A stretch of DNA of 64,000 nt from Myxococcota bacterium (lineage in GTDB: Bacteria; Myxococcota_A; Bradymonadia; UBA7976; UBA1532), in the NCBI GenBank assembly GCA_963169045.1, contig CAUJDF010000035.1:51009-115008 (forward strand), in the 5' to 3' direction. Under the pieces are notes generated by a model. That model did not search any database. It worked only from the letters and a program-made list of their open reading frames with translations, and was not told where the DNA came from. Within the stretch, counting starts at the first letter, position 1, and each line of letters opens with the position of its first letter. Positions 1 to 10,219 of the stretch are shown here, in pieces. The position numbers and the translations under genes are program-made.

Positions 1-1405
<1,405 letters not shown>

Positions 1406-1511
1406 CCGCGACCTCGAACCAGTGTTCGTCGTCGAGTGCAGCACGCGCGACGGCCGCCGCGCAAATCGCGCATGATGGCCCGCAGCCACCCTCTGTCTCG
1501 GAGAGACGCCC

Positions 1512-2624
1512 ATGAAGACAAGAGCCGCCGTCGCCTACGAAGCCGGGAAGCCGCTGGTCGTCGAGACGGTCGACCTCGAAGGACCCCGGGCCGGGGAGGT
1601 CCTCGTCGAGATCAAGGCCACAGGCGTGTGCCACACCGACGAGTTCACGCGCTCCGGCGCCGATCCCGAGGGTCTGTTCCCGGTCATCTTCGGGCACGAG
1701 GGGGCGGGCGTCGTGGTCGAGGTCGGCGCCGGCGTCACCTCGGTGAAGCCCGGCGACCACGTCATCCCGCTCTATACGCCGGAGTGCCGCGGCTGCAAGT
1801 CGTGCCTGAGCCGCAAGACGAACCTGTGCACGGCCATCCGGGCGACGCAGGGCCAGGGCCTCATGCCCGACGGCACGAGCCGCTTCTCGATCGGCGGCAG
1901 GAAGATCCATCACTACATGGGGTGCTCGACCTTCGCGAACCACACGGTGCTGCCGGAGATCGCGCTGGCGAAGGTCCGCCCCGACGCCCCGTTCGACAAG
2001 ATCTGCTACATCGGCTGCGGCGTGACGACCGGCATCGGCGCCGTCCTCTTCACGGCGAAGGTCGAGGCCGGCGCCAACGTCGTCGTGTTCGGGCTCGGCG
2101 GCATCGGCCTGAACGTGATTCAGGGCGCTCGCATGGTGGGCGCGGACATGATCGTCGGCGTCGACATCAACCCCGCGCGCGAGTCGATCGCCCGCGAGTT
2201 CGGCATGACGCACTTCGTGAACCCGAACGCGGTGAAGGGCGACCTCGTGGCGCACCTCGTCGAGCTGACGAAGGGCGGCGCGGATTACAGCTTCGAGTGC
2301 GTCGGCGACGTGAAGCTGATGCGACAGGCGCTCGAGTGCTGCCACCGCGGCTGGGGCGTGAGCACGATCATCGGCGTCGCCGGCGCCGGCCAGGAGATCG
2401 CGACGCGCCCGTTCCAGCTCGTCACCGGGCGCGTCTGGAAGGGCTCCGCGTTCGGCGGCGCGCGCGGCCGCACCGACGTGCCGAAGATCGTCGACTGGTA
2501 CATGGACGGGAAGATCCGCATCGACCCGCTCATCACCCACAAGCTGCCGCTCGAGCGCATCAACGAGGCCTTCGACCTGATGCACGAAGGCCAGTCGATC
2601 CGCGCCGTGGTGGAGTTCCCATGA
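1512..2624 (+). CDS. frmA: S-(hydroxymethyl)glutathione dehydrogenase / class III alcohol dehydrogenase
   Basis: Zinc-dependent NAD enzyme that oxidises S-hydroxymethylglutathione, the spontaneous adduct of formaldehyde and glutathione, to S-formylglutathione. The protein has 370 residues, the normal family length. Visible features are the catalytic-zinc ligands GVCHTDE and GHEGAG plus the cysteine of [11 protein letters not shown]. The four-cysteine structural zinc loop is [15 protein letters not shown], and the Rossmann motif is GLGGIG. An SD-like ggagag lies just upstream of the ATG. The stop codon overlaps the ATG of the S-formylglutathione hydrolase gene (ATGA), so the two steps are translationally coupled. 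This gene order is the standard formaldehyde detoxification operon. No regulator gene is adjacent. Confidence 0.96.
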   Translation: MKTRAAVAYEAGKPLVVETVDLEGPRAGEVLVEIKATGVCHTDEFTRSGADPEGLFPVIFGHEGAGVVVEVGAGVTSVKPGDHVIPLYTPECRGCKSCLSRKTNLCTAIRATQGQGLMPDGTSRFSIGGRKIHHYMGCSTFANHTVLPEIALAKVRPDAPFDKICYIGCGVTTGIGAVLFTAKVEAGANVVVFGLGGIGLNVIQGARMVGADMIVGVDINPARESIAREFGMTHFVNPNAVKGDLVAHLVELTKGGADYSFECVGDVKLMRQALECCHRGWGVSTIIGVAGAGQEIATRPFQLVTGRVWKGSAFGGARGRTDVPKIVDWYMDGKIRIDPLITHKLPLERINEAFDLMHEGQSIRAVVEFP

Positions 2625-3472
2625 AAGTCCGGAGCGAGCACCGCGCCTTCGGCGGCACGCAGGGCTTCTACGAGCACGACAGCGCGGCGTGCGCGGGCCC
2701 GATGCGCTTCGCGGTGTACCTGCCGCCCGCGGCGCTGCACGGCGAGGCCGTGCCGGCGCTCTATTACCTCGCCGGCCTGACCTGCACCGAGGAGACGTTC
2801 TTCGCCAAGGCGGGCGCGCAGCGCGTCGCCGCGGAGCTCGGCCTCGCGCTCGTGGCGTGCGACACGAGCCCGCGGGCGGCGCGCTTCCCCGGCGACGACG
2901 AGCACTGGGACTTCGGGCAGGGGGCCGGCTTCTACCTCGACGCGGTCGCCGAGCCGTGGTCCGCGGCGTATCGCATGGAGACCTACGTCACGCAGGAGCT
3001 GCGGACGGCGGTCGAGGCGGCCTTCCCGGTGCGGACGGACGTGCGCGGCATCCTCGGCCACTCGATGGGCGGGCACGGGGCGCTGACGCTGGCCCTGCGG
3101 CACCCCGACCTGTACGCGAGCGTGTCGGCGTTCGCGCCGATTGTCGCGCCGTCGCAGGTGCCTTGGGGCGAGAAGGCGTTCGCGCGCTATCTGGGCGAAG
3201 ACCGCGCGCGCTGGGCCGAGCACGACACCGTGGCGCTGCTGAAGACGAAGCGCTTCGCGTCACCGCCGCTCGTCGACCAGGGGACCGCCGACAAGTTCCT
3301 CGAGCGCGAGCTGCGCCCGCATCTGTTGCGGGAGGCGTGCGCGGCGGCGGCGCAGCCGCTCGACCTGCGCATCCACGAGGGCTACGACCACAGCTACTAC
3401 TTCATCGCCACGTTCGTCGAAGAGCACCTGCACCACCACCGCGCGATGCTGGCGGCGGCGCGGGCGCGCTGA
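2621..3472 (+). CDS. fghA: S-formylglutathione hydrolase
   Basis: Serine hydrolase of the alpha/beta-hydrolase (esterase D) family that splits S-formylglutathione into formate and glutathione, the second step of formaldehyde detoxification. The 283-residue protein matches the usual length of about 280. The nucleophile is the serine of GHSMGGHG (S148). The acid and base probably lie in the C-terminal part, with the histidine in EGYDHSYYF. The N-terminal [14 protein letters not shown] segment is characteristic of the family. The ATG overlaps the stop of the dehydrogenase gene by 4 nt. A 7-bp hairpin 27 bp downstream may end the transcript. Confidence 0.95.
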   Translation: MKVRSEHRAFGGTQGFYEHDSAACAGPMRFAVYLPPAALHGEAVPALYYLAGLTCTEETFFAKAGAQRVAAELGLALVACDTSPRAARFPGDDEHWDFGQGAGFYLDAVAEPWSAAYRMETYVTQELRTAVEAAFPVRTDVRGILGHSMGGHGALTLALRHPDLYASVSAFAPIVAPSQVPWGEKAFARYLGEDRARWAEHDTVALLKTKRFASPPLVDQGTADKFLERELRPHLLREACAAAAQPLDLRIHEGYDHSYYFIATFVEEHLHHHRAMLAAARAR

Positions 3473-3498
3473 CAGCGCCGGTCGTCCGAGTGGTCGAC

Positions 3499-3519
3499 GC
3501 CTCGCTTGTCCGGCGAGGC
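3499..3519 (+). terminator. Possible terminator hairpin after fghA
   Basis: A 7-bp perfect stem (gcctcgc / gcgaggc) with a 7-nt loop lies 27 bp after the fghA stop. There is no T-run, so intrinsic termination is only a guess. The remainder of the 3473-3718 gap has high GC and no convincing gene. Confidence 0.3.
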
Positions 3520-3718
3520 GATGGCCCCTGCGGGGCGAGCCCACGGCCCCGTCATGTCGAGGGCCTCGGCTCCGTTGCGACCCCTCGACAGGACGACGGC
3601 CCTGCCTTCGGGGCCGCGTCTTGCCCTCGCCTCGCCGTCCGGCGCGATCCTTCGTCCACTGGGACGCCCCCCGCCGTGAGTCCCGACCCGGGATGCGCAG
3701 GCGGCGTCCGCGGTGGCG

Positions 3719-4228
3719 TCACGGCGACGGCAGGCGCAGCTTCTCGATCGCGGCGATCGGACCGGGGCACGTCTGCTGGTGGCAGCTCTTGCAGGTGTCG
3801 AGGACGCGGTTCAACGCGGGCCGCGCCTGCTCGGGCGGCGCCGCCTCGAGGGCCGCGACGGCGGCGAGGTAGGACTGCGCGAACGCGTCGAACTGCGGCG
3901 TGCGGTCCGACGGCGTCGTCGGCCACGCGCAGCGGATGCGCGCGTGCGTCGCCAGCATCTTCGGGACCGGCTGCCGCAGCGCGATCGCCTCGCCGGCGGC
4001 CTTCAGATCCGCCTGCATCGTGCGCATGAGCGCCGCGAGCTCGCTCTGCCCGTTCGGGTTGAGCGGCGTCGGGATGAGGTGCCCCGGGCTGCCGGGCACG
4101 CCGGGGACGAGGGGCGTCTCGAACGTGCAGGCGGCGGGCGCGGCCGGCTCGCTGGCGCGGGCGTCGAGGGCGGCGGCGCCGGCGACGATCGCCACGGCGC
4201 CGAGGGCGGAGAGCAGGACGTTGCGCAT
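3719..4228 (-). CDS. Small secreted c-type cytochrome, cytochrome c'-like
   Basis: Predicted exported haem protein of 169 residues. It has an N-terminal signal peptide (MRNVLLSALGAVAIVAGAAA, cleavage near ARA-SE) and one haem-binding motif CKSCH near the C-terminus. A single C-terminal CxxCH after a helical region resembles the cytochrome c' arrangement, but a four-helix bundle cannot be confirmed by eye. Two further cysteines, CTF near the mature N-terminus and QTC next to the haem motif, could form a disulfide. The ATG at 4228 is preferred over an in-frame start 15 codons upstream because the signal peptide starts there. The electron-transfer partner is unknown, and no redox gene adjoins it on the same strand. 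Confidence 0.75.
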   Translation of the reverse strand: MRNVLLSALGAVAIVAGAAALDARASEPAAPAACTFETPLVPGVPGSPGHLIPTPLNPNGQSELAALMRTMQADLKAAGEAIALRQPVPKMLATHARIRCAWPTTPSDRTPQFDAFAQSYLAAVAALEAAPPEQARPALNRVLDTCKSCHQQTCPGPIAAIEKLRLPSP

Positions 4229-4307
4229 GGCGCGCAGGGTGCCACATCGTGGGCTTCGATCGCGACGTCGCATCGACTACCGTGGCCGCTCGCGGAGGAG
4301 GCGCCCG

Positions 4308-4841
4308 ATGATCCTCGAGTACTCGGCGCCGGCGCCGGCGCTCCTCGAGCACGACCCGCAGGCGGCGGTCGTGGCCGGCTCGATCGCCGACGCGATCGCC
4401 GCGCTCGACGACGCGCTGCGCGTGGAGCACGTGGGCAGCACGGCCGTGCCCGGCTGCGCGGGCAAGGGCTACATCGACCTGCTCGTCACGTATCCGGCCG
4501 GCAGGCTCGAGGACGCGAAGCGGGCGCTTTCGGCGCTCGGCTTCCAGCGCCAGACGTCGCGGGACCCGTTCCCCGAGGAGCGGCCCATGCGCGTCGGCAG
4601 CGTCGAGCACGCCGGGCGCCGCTACCCGGTGCACGCGCACGTCGTCGCGGCGAGCGACCCCGAGGCGGCGGAGATGCTGTGGTTCCGCGACCGGCTGCGC
4701 GCCGACGCGGCGCTCGTGCGCGCCTACGTCGCGGAGAAGCGGCGCATCCTGAACGAAGGTGTGGCCGACGGCGTCGACTACGCCGAGCGCAAGGGCGCGT
4801 TCGTGCGCGCCACCCTGTCCGACGAAAGGTGTCCTCGATGA
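4308..4841 (+). CDS. GrpB family protein (UPF0157, nucleotidyltransferase fold)
   Basis: Cytoplasmic protein of 177 residues of the GrpB/UPF0157 family, which has a nucleotidyltransferase-like fold and no firmly assigned reaction. The sequence shows the family signature VEHVGSTAVPGCAGKGYIDLLV, read here in two parts: HVGSTAVPG, then the D of KGYIDLLV as presumed metal ligand. It also has the C-terminal LWFRDRLRAD and YAERKGAFV blocks. A strong SD (ggaggag, 4294-4300) precedes the ATG. Its stop overlaps the start of the LolA-like gene (ATGA), implying coupled translation of two proteins with no obvious functional link. Confidence 0.85.
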   Translation: MILEYSAPAPALLEHDPQAAVVAGSIADAIAALDDALRVEHVGSTAVPGCAGKGYIDLLVTYPAGRLEDAKRALSALGFQRQTSRDPFPEERPMRVGSVEHAGRRYPVHAHVVAASDPEAAEMLWFRDRLRADAALVRAYVAEKRRILNEGVADGVDYAERKGAFVRATLSDERCPR

Positions 4842-5578
4842 GCACTGCCGTTCGATTTTCGCTCGCGTCCCTGGCCGTCCTGACGATCGCGAGCGGGCCG
4901 GCCCGAGCCGACGCGCCCGGCGACAAGTGGCTCGCCGACGTCGACGCGGCGCAGCAGCGGGCCGCGACCCAGTCCCTCCAGTACGACGTCGTCCTGCGGG
5001 AACCGGGGAAGCCGGACCGCAAGCTGGCGCTCACCCTGAAGATCAAGGGCGACAGGCGCCTGCTCGAGTTCACGGCGCCCGCCGACATGCGGGGCACGAA
5101 GCTGCTCGAGCTGTCTCCGACGCAGATGTACGTCTACCTGCCGGCCTTCGGGAAGGTCCGCCGCATCACGAGCCAGATGAACCTGGGATTGATGGGGCTG
5201 ACCTTCGCGCCGGGCGACTTCGCCCCCCGCTTCGCCGACCGCTACACCGCCACGGTCGCCGCCGAGTCGCCGACCGAGGTGAAGCTCACCGCCGTGCCGA
5301 AGGCGGGCACGGACGCGCCGTACGGCCGCATCGAGCTCACCGTCGCCCGGGACCCCGTCGCGCCCACCGAGATCCGCTACTTCGACGCCGCCGGCGCGCA
5401 CCTGAAGACGGAGACGCGCGCGGCGCACGCCTGCCAGGGCGGCGTCTGCGCGGCCGCCGAGCGGAAGATGGTCGACCACCAGCGGGGCGACGCCGCGACC
5501 GCGTTGACGCGCACCGCCTGGCAGGTGGACGAAGCCATGCCGGACGAGCTGTTCTCGAAGCGTTCGCTCGAGAAGTAG
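4838..5578 (+). CDS. Exported LolA-like outer-membrane lipoprotein-sorting-type protein
   Basis: Periplasmic protein of 246 residues with a Sec signal peptide (LASLAVLTIASGPARA). The mature region has the hallmarks of the LolA-like outer-membrane lipoprotein-sorting family represented by treponemal TP0789: YDVVLREPGKPDRKLALTLK, LEFTAPADMRGTKLL, MYVYLPAFGKVRRI and the late acidic segment ending MPDELFSKRSLEK. This family is predicted to bind lipid or lipoprotein acyl chains in a half-open beta barrel. It is not classical LolA, which is shorter and paired with LolB or FtsK. The ATG overlaps the stop of the GrpB gene. One possible disulfide pair is CQGGVC. Confidence 0.75.
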   Translation: MSTAVRFSLASLAVLTIASGPARADAPGDKWLADVDAAQQRAATQSLQYDVVLREPGKPDRKLALTLKIKGDRRLLEFTAPADMRGTKLLELSPTQMYVYLPAFGKVRRITSQMNLGLMGLTFAPGDFAPRFADRYTATVAAESPTEVKLTAVPKAGTDAPYGRIELTVARDPVAPTEIRYFDAAGAHLKTETRAAHACQGGVCAAAERKMVDHQRGDAATALTRTAWQVDEAMPDELFSKRSLEK

Positions 5579-5682
5579 CGCGTCCCGGGGGTCACGGCTG
5601 CGAGCTCTTCCGGGGATCGCGGCGACCTCGTGGCCGGGCGGGGCGCTTGCCGCCCCTCGGCGCCGTCCGCCACAATGCGCGC

Positions 5683-5964
5683 ATGCTCAAAGCGCTCGCG
5701 TTCCTGCTCCTCGGCGCCGGCGGCGCCGTCGCGGCCCCCGCCGACGAGGCCGAGGCGGTCCGTCTCGACCTGCGCTCCGCCCCCGACAGCGAGGTGCTCA
5801 TCGACGGCGTCCTCGCCGGCCGCACGCCGCTCGTCCACCGCACGACGCGCCGCGACAAGTCGCTCGAGGTGACGTTCCGCGCCGCCGGCCACGCGTCCGT
5901 GACGAAGTACGTCGTCGCCACCCGCGACCAGAAGCTCCAGGTCATCCTGAAGAAGGTGCACTGA
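5683..5964 (+). CDS. Small exported PEGA-domain protein
   Basis: A 93-residue protein consisting of a signal peptide (LKALAFLLLGAGGAVAAP) and one PEGA domain: VRLDLRSAPDSEVLIDGVLAGRTP, quoted in two pieces as LRSAPDSEVLIDG and LAGRTPLVH, followed by a VTFRAAGHASV strand. PEGA domains are short beta-sandwiches found in surface or periplasmic proteins, with no enzymatic role known. It stands alone between the LolA-like gene and the convergent Hsp70 operon. The tail QKLQVILKKVH is basic. The ATG at 5683 is the only start upstream of the signal peptide. Confidence 0.75.
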   Translation: MLKALAFLLLGAGGAVAAPADEAEAVRLDLRSAPDSEVLIDGVLAGRTPLVHRTTRRDKSLEVTFRAAGHASVTKYVVATRDQKLQVILKKVH

Positions 5965-6006
5965 TCCCCTCTCGGCGCCCGCGGCCCGACGCAAGCGAAA
6001 CTCGAG

Positions 6007-7455
6007 TCAGAGGCCGCACGCGACGTTGCCCGTGTACAGCGCGTCGAGGTGCGCGAGGCCGAGGGCGCGCGCGCGGTCCTGCAGCCAGCGGAACATGGCG
6101 TTGGCGAGGCGCTTCTCGCCCCAGCCGTTGAACAGCGAGACGGCGAGGTTGCAGATCGCGGCGTGGACCTGCTCGAACGCGAGCTGCTCGACATGGCGGC
6201 CGAGCCGGGCGGCGCGGTCGTACTCGGCGAGCAGGGCGGCCCACTCGCGCAGCTCGTCGACGGCGGCGAGGGGGGCGTCGCGGGCGGCGCGATCCGCCGG
6301 GGCGCGCGCGAGCAGCTCGAGCGCGGCGAGGCGGGCTTCGGCGGCGCACTGGAGCGCCGACGCGAGGACCGCTGCGGGCTCGCCGTCGGCGGCGCGCAGG
6401 TCGACGTCCTCGGCGGCAGCGGCGAGCATGGCCACCGCCGCCTCGCGCAGGCCGCGGGGGGCGCGGGCCGCGTCGACGGCGCCGAGTGCCTGCGCGCGGG
6501 CGCGGAGGCCGTCCTCGACGCTTGCGTCGGAGAGCGCGGCGGTCCAGGCGTCGCCCGCGGCGAGCAGCAGGCGGGCGTCGGGCGCGCGGCGCAGCGCCAC
6601 GGTCAGCGCGACGGCGCGGGCGAGCGGATCGGCCGCGGCCGGCGCGGCGGCGGGGTCGGCCGCGGCCGGCGCGGCGGCGAGCGCCCGCTCGAGCAGCGGT
6701 CGCGTGTGCCGGCGGCGCGCCGACAGCAGCCACAGGAGCCGCAGGCGGCGTTCCGACGGCGCCGGCGCGCCGAGCAGGCGTCGCGCCGCCCCGGTCAGGA
6801 ATCGGCCGCCGTGCTTCGCCACCTCCTCCCAGGCGCCGCGCGCCGCCGCGTCCGCCGCGAGCCACTCGCGCGCCATGCGCCGCGCGATCGGCGGGACGAT
6901 GCGTGGGTCGAACCACCCGCACAGCGCCAGCAGGCGCCGCGCCTCGTCGCGCCGGCCGCGCAGGTCCGCGATCAGCGCCAGCGCGAGCGGCGTCACGCCG
7001 CTGGTGGGGCCGATCGCGAGGCGCGTCTCGAGCCAGTCCAGGCGCGCGGCGTCCACCGGCCGCAGGGCGCCGCCCGCCCGCAGCGCGAGGCACCCGGCGA
7101 CCACCCCGCCCTCGCGTCGCTGGGCATGCCAGGTCCAGTGCGCGAGGCGCGTCAGGCGGCACGCCGTCCGCGCCCACCCGAGGCGCACGAACGCGTGGCG
7201 CGAGAGCGGCCACGGCAGCACCAGCGCCAACCCGAGCAGGCCGAAGACCGGGACGAGCGCGTAGGCCCGCGTGTCGAGCGCCAGCGCCGTGAAGCCGGCG
7301 AGGTACGTGCCGCCGAGCACCGCCAGGAGCCAGTAGCCGAGCCAGCCGGTCCGCGCCGGCGCGGCGGGCTTCTTCTCCCTGCGCCGCGTCAACACGTTCA
7401 CGATGATGATCGCCGCCCAGAGCGCGAGCAGCGGGGTGATGTCGCTCCGGATCAC
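6007..7455 (-). CDS. Membrane-anchored helical-repeat protein of the Hsp70 operon, unknown function
   Basis: Protein of 482 residues whose function I do not recognise. Three hydrophobic segments lie in the first ~110 residues (PLLALWAAIIIVNVLT, WLLAVLGGTYLAGFTALAL, VPVFGLLGLALVLPWPL). The remainder is Ala/Leu/Arg-rich and looks like an all-helical, TPR-like solenoid exposed to the cytoplasm. Translation probably starts at the GTG at 7455, which overlaps the TGA of the J-like gene (GTGA). It is the last gene of a four-gene operon after a sensor kinase, an Hsp70-like protein and a J-like protein. That suggests it anchors or recruits the chaperone at the membrane. This role is inference only. 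Confidence 0.7.
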   Translation of the reverse strand: MIRSDITPLLALWAAIIIVNVLTRRREKKPAAPARTGWLGYWLLAVLGGTYLAGFTALALDTRAYALVPVFGLLGLALVLPWPLSRHAFVRLGWARTACRLTRLAHWTWHAQRREGGVVAGCLALRAGGALRPVDAARLDWLETRLAIGPTSGVTPLALALIADLRGRRDEARRLLALCGWFDPRIVPPIARRMAREWLAADAAARGAWEEVAKHGGRFLTGAARRLLGAPAPSERRLRLLWLLSARRRHTRPLLERALAAAPAAADPAAAPAAADPLARAVALTVALRRAPDARLLLAAGDAWTAALSDASVEDGLRARAQALGAVDAARAPRGLREAAVAMLAAAAEDVDLRAADGEPAAVLASALQCAAEARLAALELLARAPADRAARDAPLAAVDELREWAALLAEYDRAARLGRHVEQLAFEQVHAAICNLAVSLFNGWGEKRLANAMFRWLQDRARALGLAHLDALYTGNVACGL

Positions 7456-7766
7456 CGCCACCACGTCAGCGCCGCGAAGGCCTCGGGCCAGGGCGCGCCC
7501 GGGGCGGAGGGCGCCGCGCCGGCGGGCGCGGTGGCCCAGGGCTCGAACGCCGCGCGCCGCGCCGGGTCGCGCAGGGCCGCCGCCGCCTCGCGCACCTTCT
7601 CCGGCGTGCGCGGCCGTCGTCCGAGCGGCGAGGCGTGGGTGCCCGCGGCCGCCAGCCCGAGCTCGAGCATCGCCAGCAGCTTCGCCGCCTGCCGCTCGAC
7701 CTCGATCGCCGTGCACGCCGGCGTCAGATCCAGGACGAAGAAGGGGTTGTCGGCGAGCGGGTCCAC
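7452..7766 (-). CDS. Small J-domain-like protein without HPD motif
   Basis: Predicted 104-residue cytoplasmic protein starting at GTG 7766, four bases after the Hsp70 stop. The N-terminus (NPFFVLDLTPACTAIEVERQ) and the later EKVREAAAALRDPARRAAF look like the first and last helices of a J domain, whose family pattern is 'P-Y-x-x-L-g-l ... I-k-x-a-f-r-x-l ... L-x-d-p-x-x-R-x-x-y-D'. The HPD tripeptide that stimulates Hsp70 ATPase is absent; the corresponding loop is rich in Gly/Arg/Pro. It may be a docking subunit that binds the adjacent Hsp70 without canonical stimulation. The gene overlaps the downstream membrane-protein gene by 4 nt. Confidence 0.65.
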   Translation of the reverse strand: MDPLADNPFFVLDLTPACTAIEVERQAAKLLAMLELGLAAAGTHASPLGRRPRTPEKVREAAAALRDPARRAAFEPWATAPAGAAPSAPGAPWPEAFAALTWWR

Positions 7767-7770
7767 CGCG

Positions 7771-10215
7771 TCACCGGACGTCGGAGCGGTGGCTGCGCGC
7801 CCGCGTCCGGACGTCGGAGGGCAGCATCTCCCAGAGCTGCTCGGTGGCGGCGCGCACGCCGTCGCGGTCGCCGCGGCCTTGCGCCGCGCGCCCCTGCGCC
7901 ACGACCTCGGCGGCGCGGCGCAGGTCGGTCGCCTCGTGCACCCGCGACGCGGCGTACTCGAACATCGAGCCCCAGGCGCCCGGCCAGCGGTGGAACGCGG
8001 CGCTGCCGAGCCGCCGGACGTGCCGCGACTGCAACTGCAGCAGGCGCGGGTTGCGCTGCGCGAGCGCCTGCTCGAGCTGCGCGACGGCGTCCTCGAGCAG
8101 GCGCGACTCGGCGGGCGTGCCGTGGCTCGACATCCACGACGTCGCCCACACCATCGCCTCGCGCGCGTCGCCCTCGAGCTCCGGCCAACGGCGCGCCGCC
8201 TCGAGCGCCGTGACGGCGGCCTCGAGCTCGAGCAGGTCGCGGCGCGCCTTTTGCCCGGCGTCCTCGTCGCCGCCGCGCGTCGCCGTCGTCCCGGCGCGGC
8301 ACCGGGCCAGCTCCGCCTCGGCGCGGTCCACGTCGGCCACCATCGACGGCAGCTGCAGCCGGAACGCGTCCCGCCGCAGGGCCTCCAGCCGCTCGTGCAG
8401 CTCGGCGACGGCCTTCTCGAGCACCTCGGGCGTGGCCTCGGGGACGAGCAGGTGCGCGACGCTCTCGAACGCCTCGTCGATCGCGGGGACGTAAGCCTGC
8501 GCCGACAGGTTGCCGCCGCGGTCGAGCGAGAGCGTCACCTCGACGGGCGTGCCCGAGGGCAACGTGCGGTCGAGCGCGCCGCCGTCGATCTCGATGGCGC
8601 CGACGAGGCGGCACAGGTGGGCCTCGTCGAAGTCGCCCTGGACGACCGGGATGCGCAGCGCCACGCCGGCCCCGGGGAGGGCCGCCTCGACGGTGTGGTG
8701 CACGAACGTGCGCCGGGCCGGCAGCGGGGCGCCGCGCTCGAAGTAGACGCGGACGCCGCCGCTCGCGAGCGCCACGCCGATCGTCCGCGCCAGCGGCGGG
8801 TCGCCGATGGTGACGCCGTGCACGATCGTCGCCGTCGACGGCTCGAGCGTCACCGCGCGCCCGTCGCGGTCGCGGCCCTCCAGCCGGAACGTGTTCGCCC
8901 GCCGCGGCTGAAGCTCGGCGAGGAAGAAGAACGCGCCCTCGGCGTCGACCGGCGTCCAGTCGCTCGTGAAGCCGCCGTCGACCCGTTCGAGGCGCACCTC
9001 CGCCGGCGCCGGCTTCGCGAGGCAGCGGCCGAGCACGGGCGGCGTCGGGTCGGTCGTCATCGCCGGGAACTTCAGCAGGACGTTGCGCGCCGCCGCCGAA
9101 GGCGAAGGGGCGGGCGACGCGCCCGGCCCGGGGGACGCGCTCCCGAGGGCAGCGCAGGCGTGCAGGGCCGCGCCGCGGACGACGAGCGTCATCGGGTCGA
9201 GGCCCTCGGCCGGGTCGACGCCGAGGCGCTCCGCGATGCGCGCCCGCAGCGCCGGCATCGCCGTCGGACCGCCGACCAGCACGACGTGCCGCAGCGCGGA
9301 GGCGTCCAGGCCGTGGGCCCGCAGCAGCGCGAGGCAGCGATCGATCGAGCGGTCGATCAGCGGCAGAGCGAGGCGCTCGGCGGTGCCGCGGTCGAGCACG
9401 CAGTCCACCTCGATCGCGTCGCCGTCGACGAGGAGGGCCGCCGGCAGCGCGATCGCCGCCTCGTTCGCGCGCGACAGCTCGATCTTGGCCTCCTCGGCGG
9501 CGGCGGTGAGGCGGCGGAGCGCCTCGGCGTGCGCGGCGTCCTCGCGGCGCAGCCCCAGGCCCTGGTCGCGGACGATCCAGTCGACCAGCGCCGCGTCCAC
9601 GTCGCGACCGCCGAGGAAGTTGTCGCCGTCGTGCCCCACGACCCGCAGCAGGCCCTCGCGCGACTCGAGCAGCGTGACGTCGAACGTGCCGCCACCGAGG
9701 TCGTACACGAGCCACCAGCCCGCCTCGGTGCGGTCCCAGCCGGCGGCGAGGGCCGACGCGACCGGCTCCTGCAGCAGCTCCACGTGCTCGAGGCCGGCCA
9801 GCTTCGCCGCCTTGACCGTGGCGTGGCTCTGCGGCACCTCGAACAGCGCCGGCACCGTCACCACCGCGTGCGTGGGCGCGAAGCCGAACTGGTCGGCGAC
9901 GTCGCCGCGCAGCGACCGCAGCACCTCGGCGGCGAGCTCCTCGGGCAGGCGCTCGACGCCCGCCGCCGCGAAGCGCAGCCCCTTGCGCGTGCCCATCAGC
10001 CGCTTGAAGCCGCCGTGCGTGTTCGCCGGATCGCTGTCGAGGAAGCCGCGCGCCCGCGCGCCGACGGTGGCGACCCCCTTCGCGTTGATGCGCACCACCG
10101 ACGGCGTCAGCACGCCGCCCTGCCGGTTGCGCACGACCGTCACCTGCTCCCCGTCGAAGACGGCGGCCGCGGAGTTGGTCGTGCCGAGATCGAAGCCGAC
10201 GAAGTGCCTGGTCAC
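7771..10215 (-). CDS. Long Hsp70-family (DnaK-like) protein
   Basis: ATP-dependent chaperone-family protein of 814 residues, much longer than DnaK (about 640). The N-terminal ATPase lobe is clearly Hsp70: the FDLGTTNSAAAV phosphate-1 loop, VVTVPALFEVPQ, LLQEPVASALAAG, YDLGGGTFDVTLL, GGRDVDAAL and the VLVGGPTAMPALR adenosine motif. A Ser/Pro/Ala-rich linker follows the ATPase domain near residue 385. A beta-rich region then resembles a substrate-binding domain, and a long helical C-terminus is unlike DnaK. There is no EEVD-type or DnaK acidic tail, and no grpE or dnaJ nearby. It starts at GTG 10215, five bases after the sensor-kinase stop. It is likely a specialised Hsp70 working with the J-like and membrane proteins of this operon, not the housekeeping DnaK. 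Confidence 0.88.
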   Translation of the reverse strand: MTRHFVGFDLGTTNSAAAVFDGEQVTVVRNRQGGVLTPSVVRINAKGVATVGARARGFLDSDPANTHGGFKRLMGTRKGLRFAAAGVERLPEELAAEVLRSLRGDVADQFGFAPTHAVVTVPALFEVPQSHATVKAAKLAGLEHVELLQEPVASALAAGWDRTEAGWWLVYDLGGGTFDVTLLESREGLLRVVGHDGDNFLGGRDVDAALVDWIVRDQGLGLRREDAAHAEALRRLTAAAEEAKIELSRANEAAIALPAALLVDGDAIEVDCVLDRGTAERLALPLIDRSIDRCLALLRAHGLDASALRHVVLVGGPTAMPALRARIAERLGVDPAEGLDPMTLVVRGAALHACAALGSASPGPGASPAPSPSAAARNVLLKFPAMTTDPTPPVLGRCLAKPAPAEVRLERVDGGFTSDWTPVDAEGAFFFLAELQPRRANTFRLEGRDRDGRAVTLEPSTATIVHGVTIGDPPLARTIGVALASGGVRVYFERGAPLPARRTFVHHTVEAALPGAGVALRIPVVQGDFDEAHLCRLVGAIEIDGGALDRTLPSGTPVEVTLSLDRGGNLSAQAYVPAIDEAFESVAHLLVPEATPEVLEKAVAELHERLEALRRDAFRLQLPSMVADVDRAEAELARCRAGTTATRGGDEDAGQKARRDLLELEAAVTALEAARRWPELEGDAREAMVWATSWMSSHGTPAESRLLEDAVAQLEQALAQRNPRLLQLQSRHVRRLGSAAFHRWPGAWGSMFEYAASRVHEATDLRRAAEVVAQGRAAQGRGDRDGVRAATEQLWEMLPSDVRTRARSHRSDVR

Positions 10216-10219
10216 GCGC

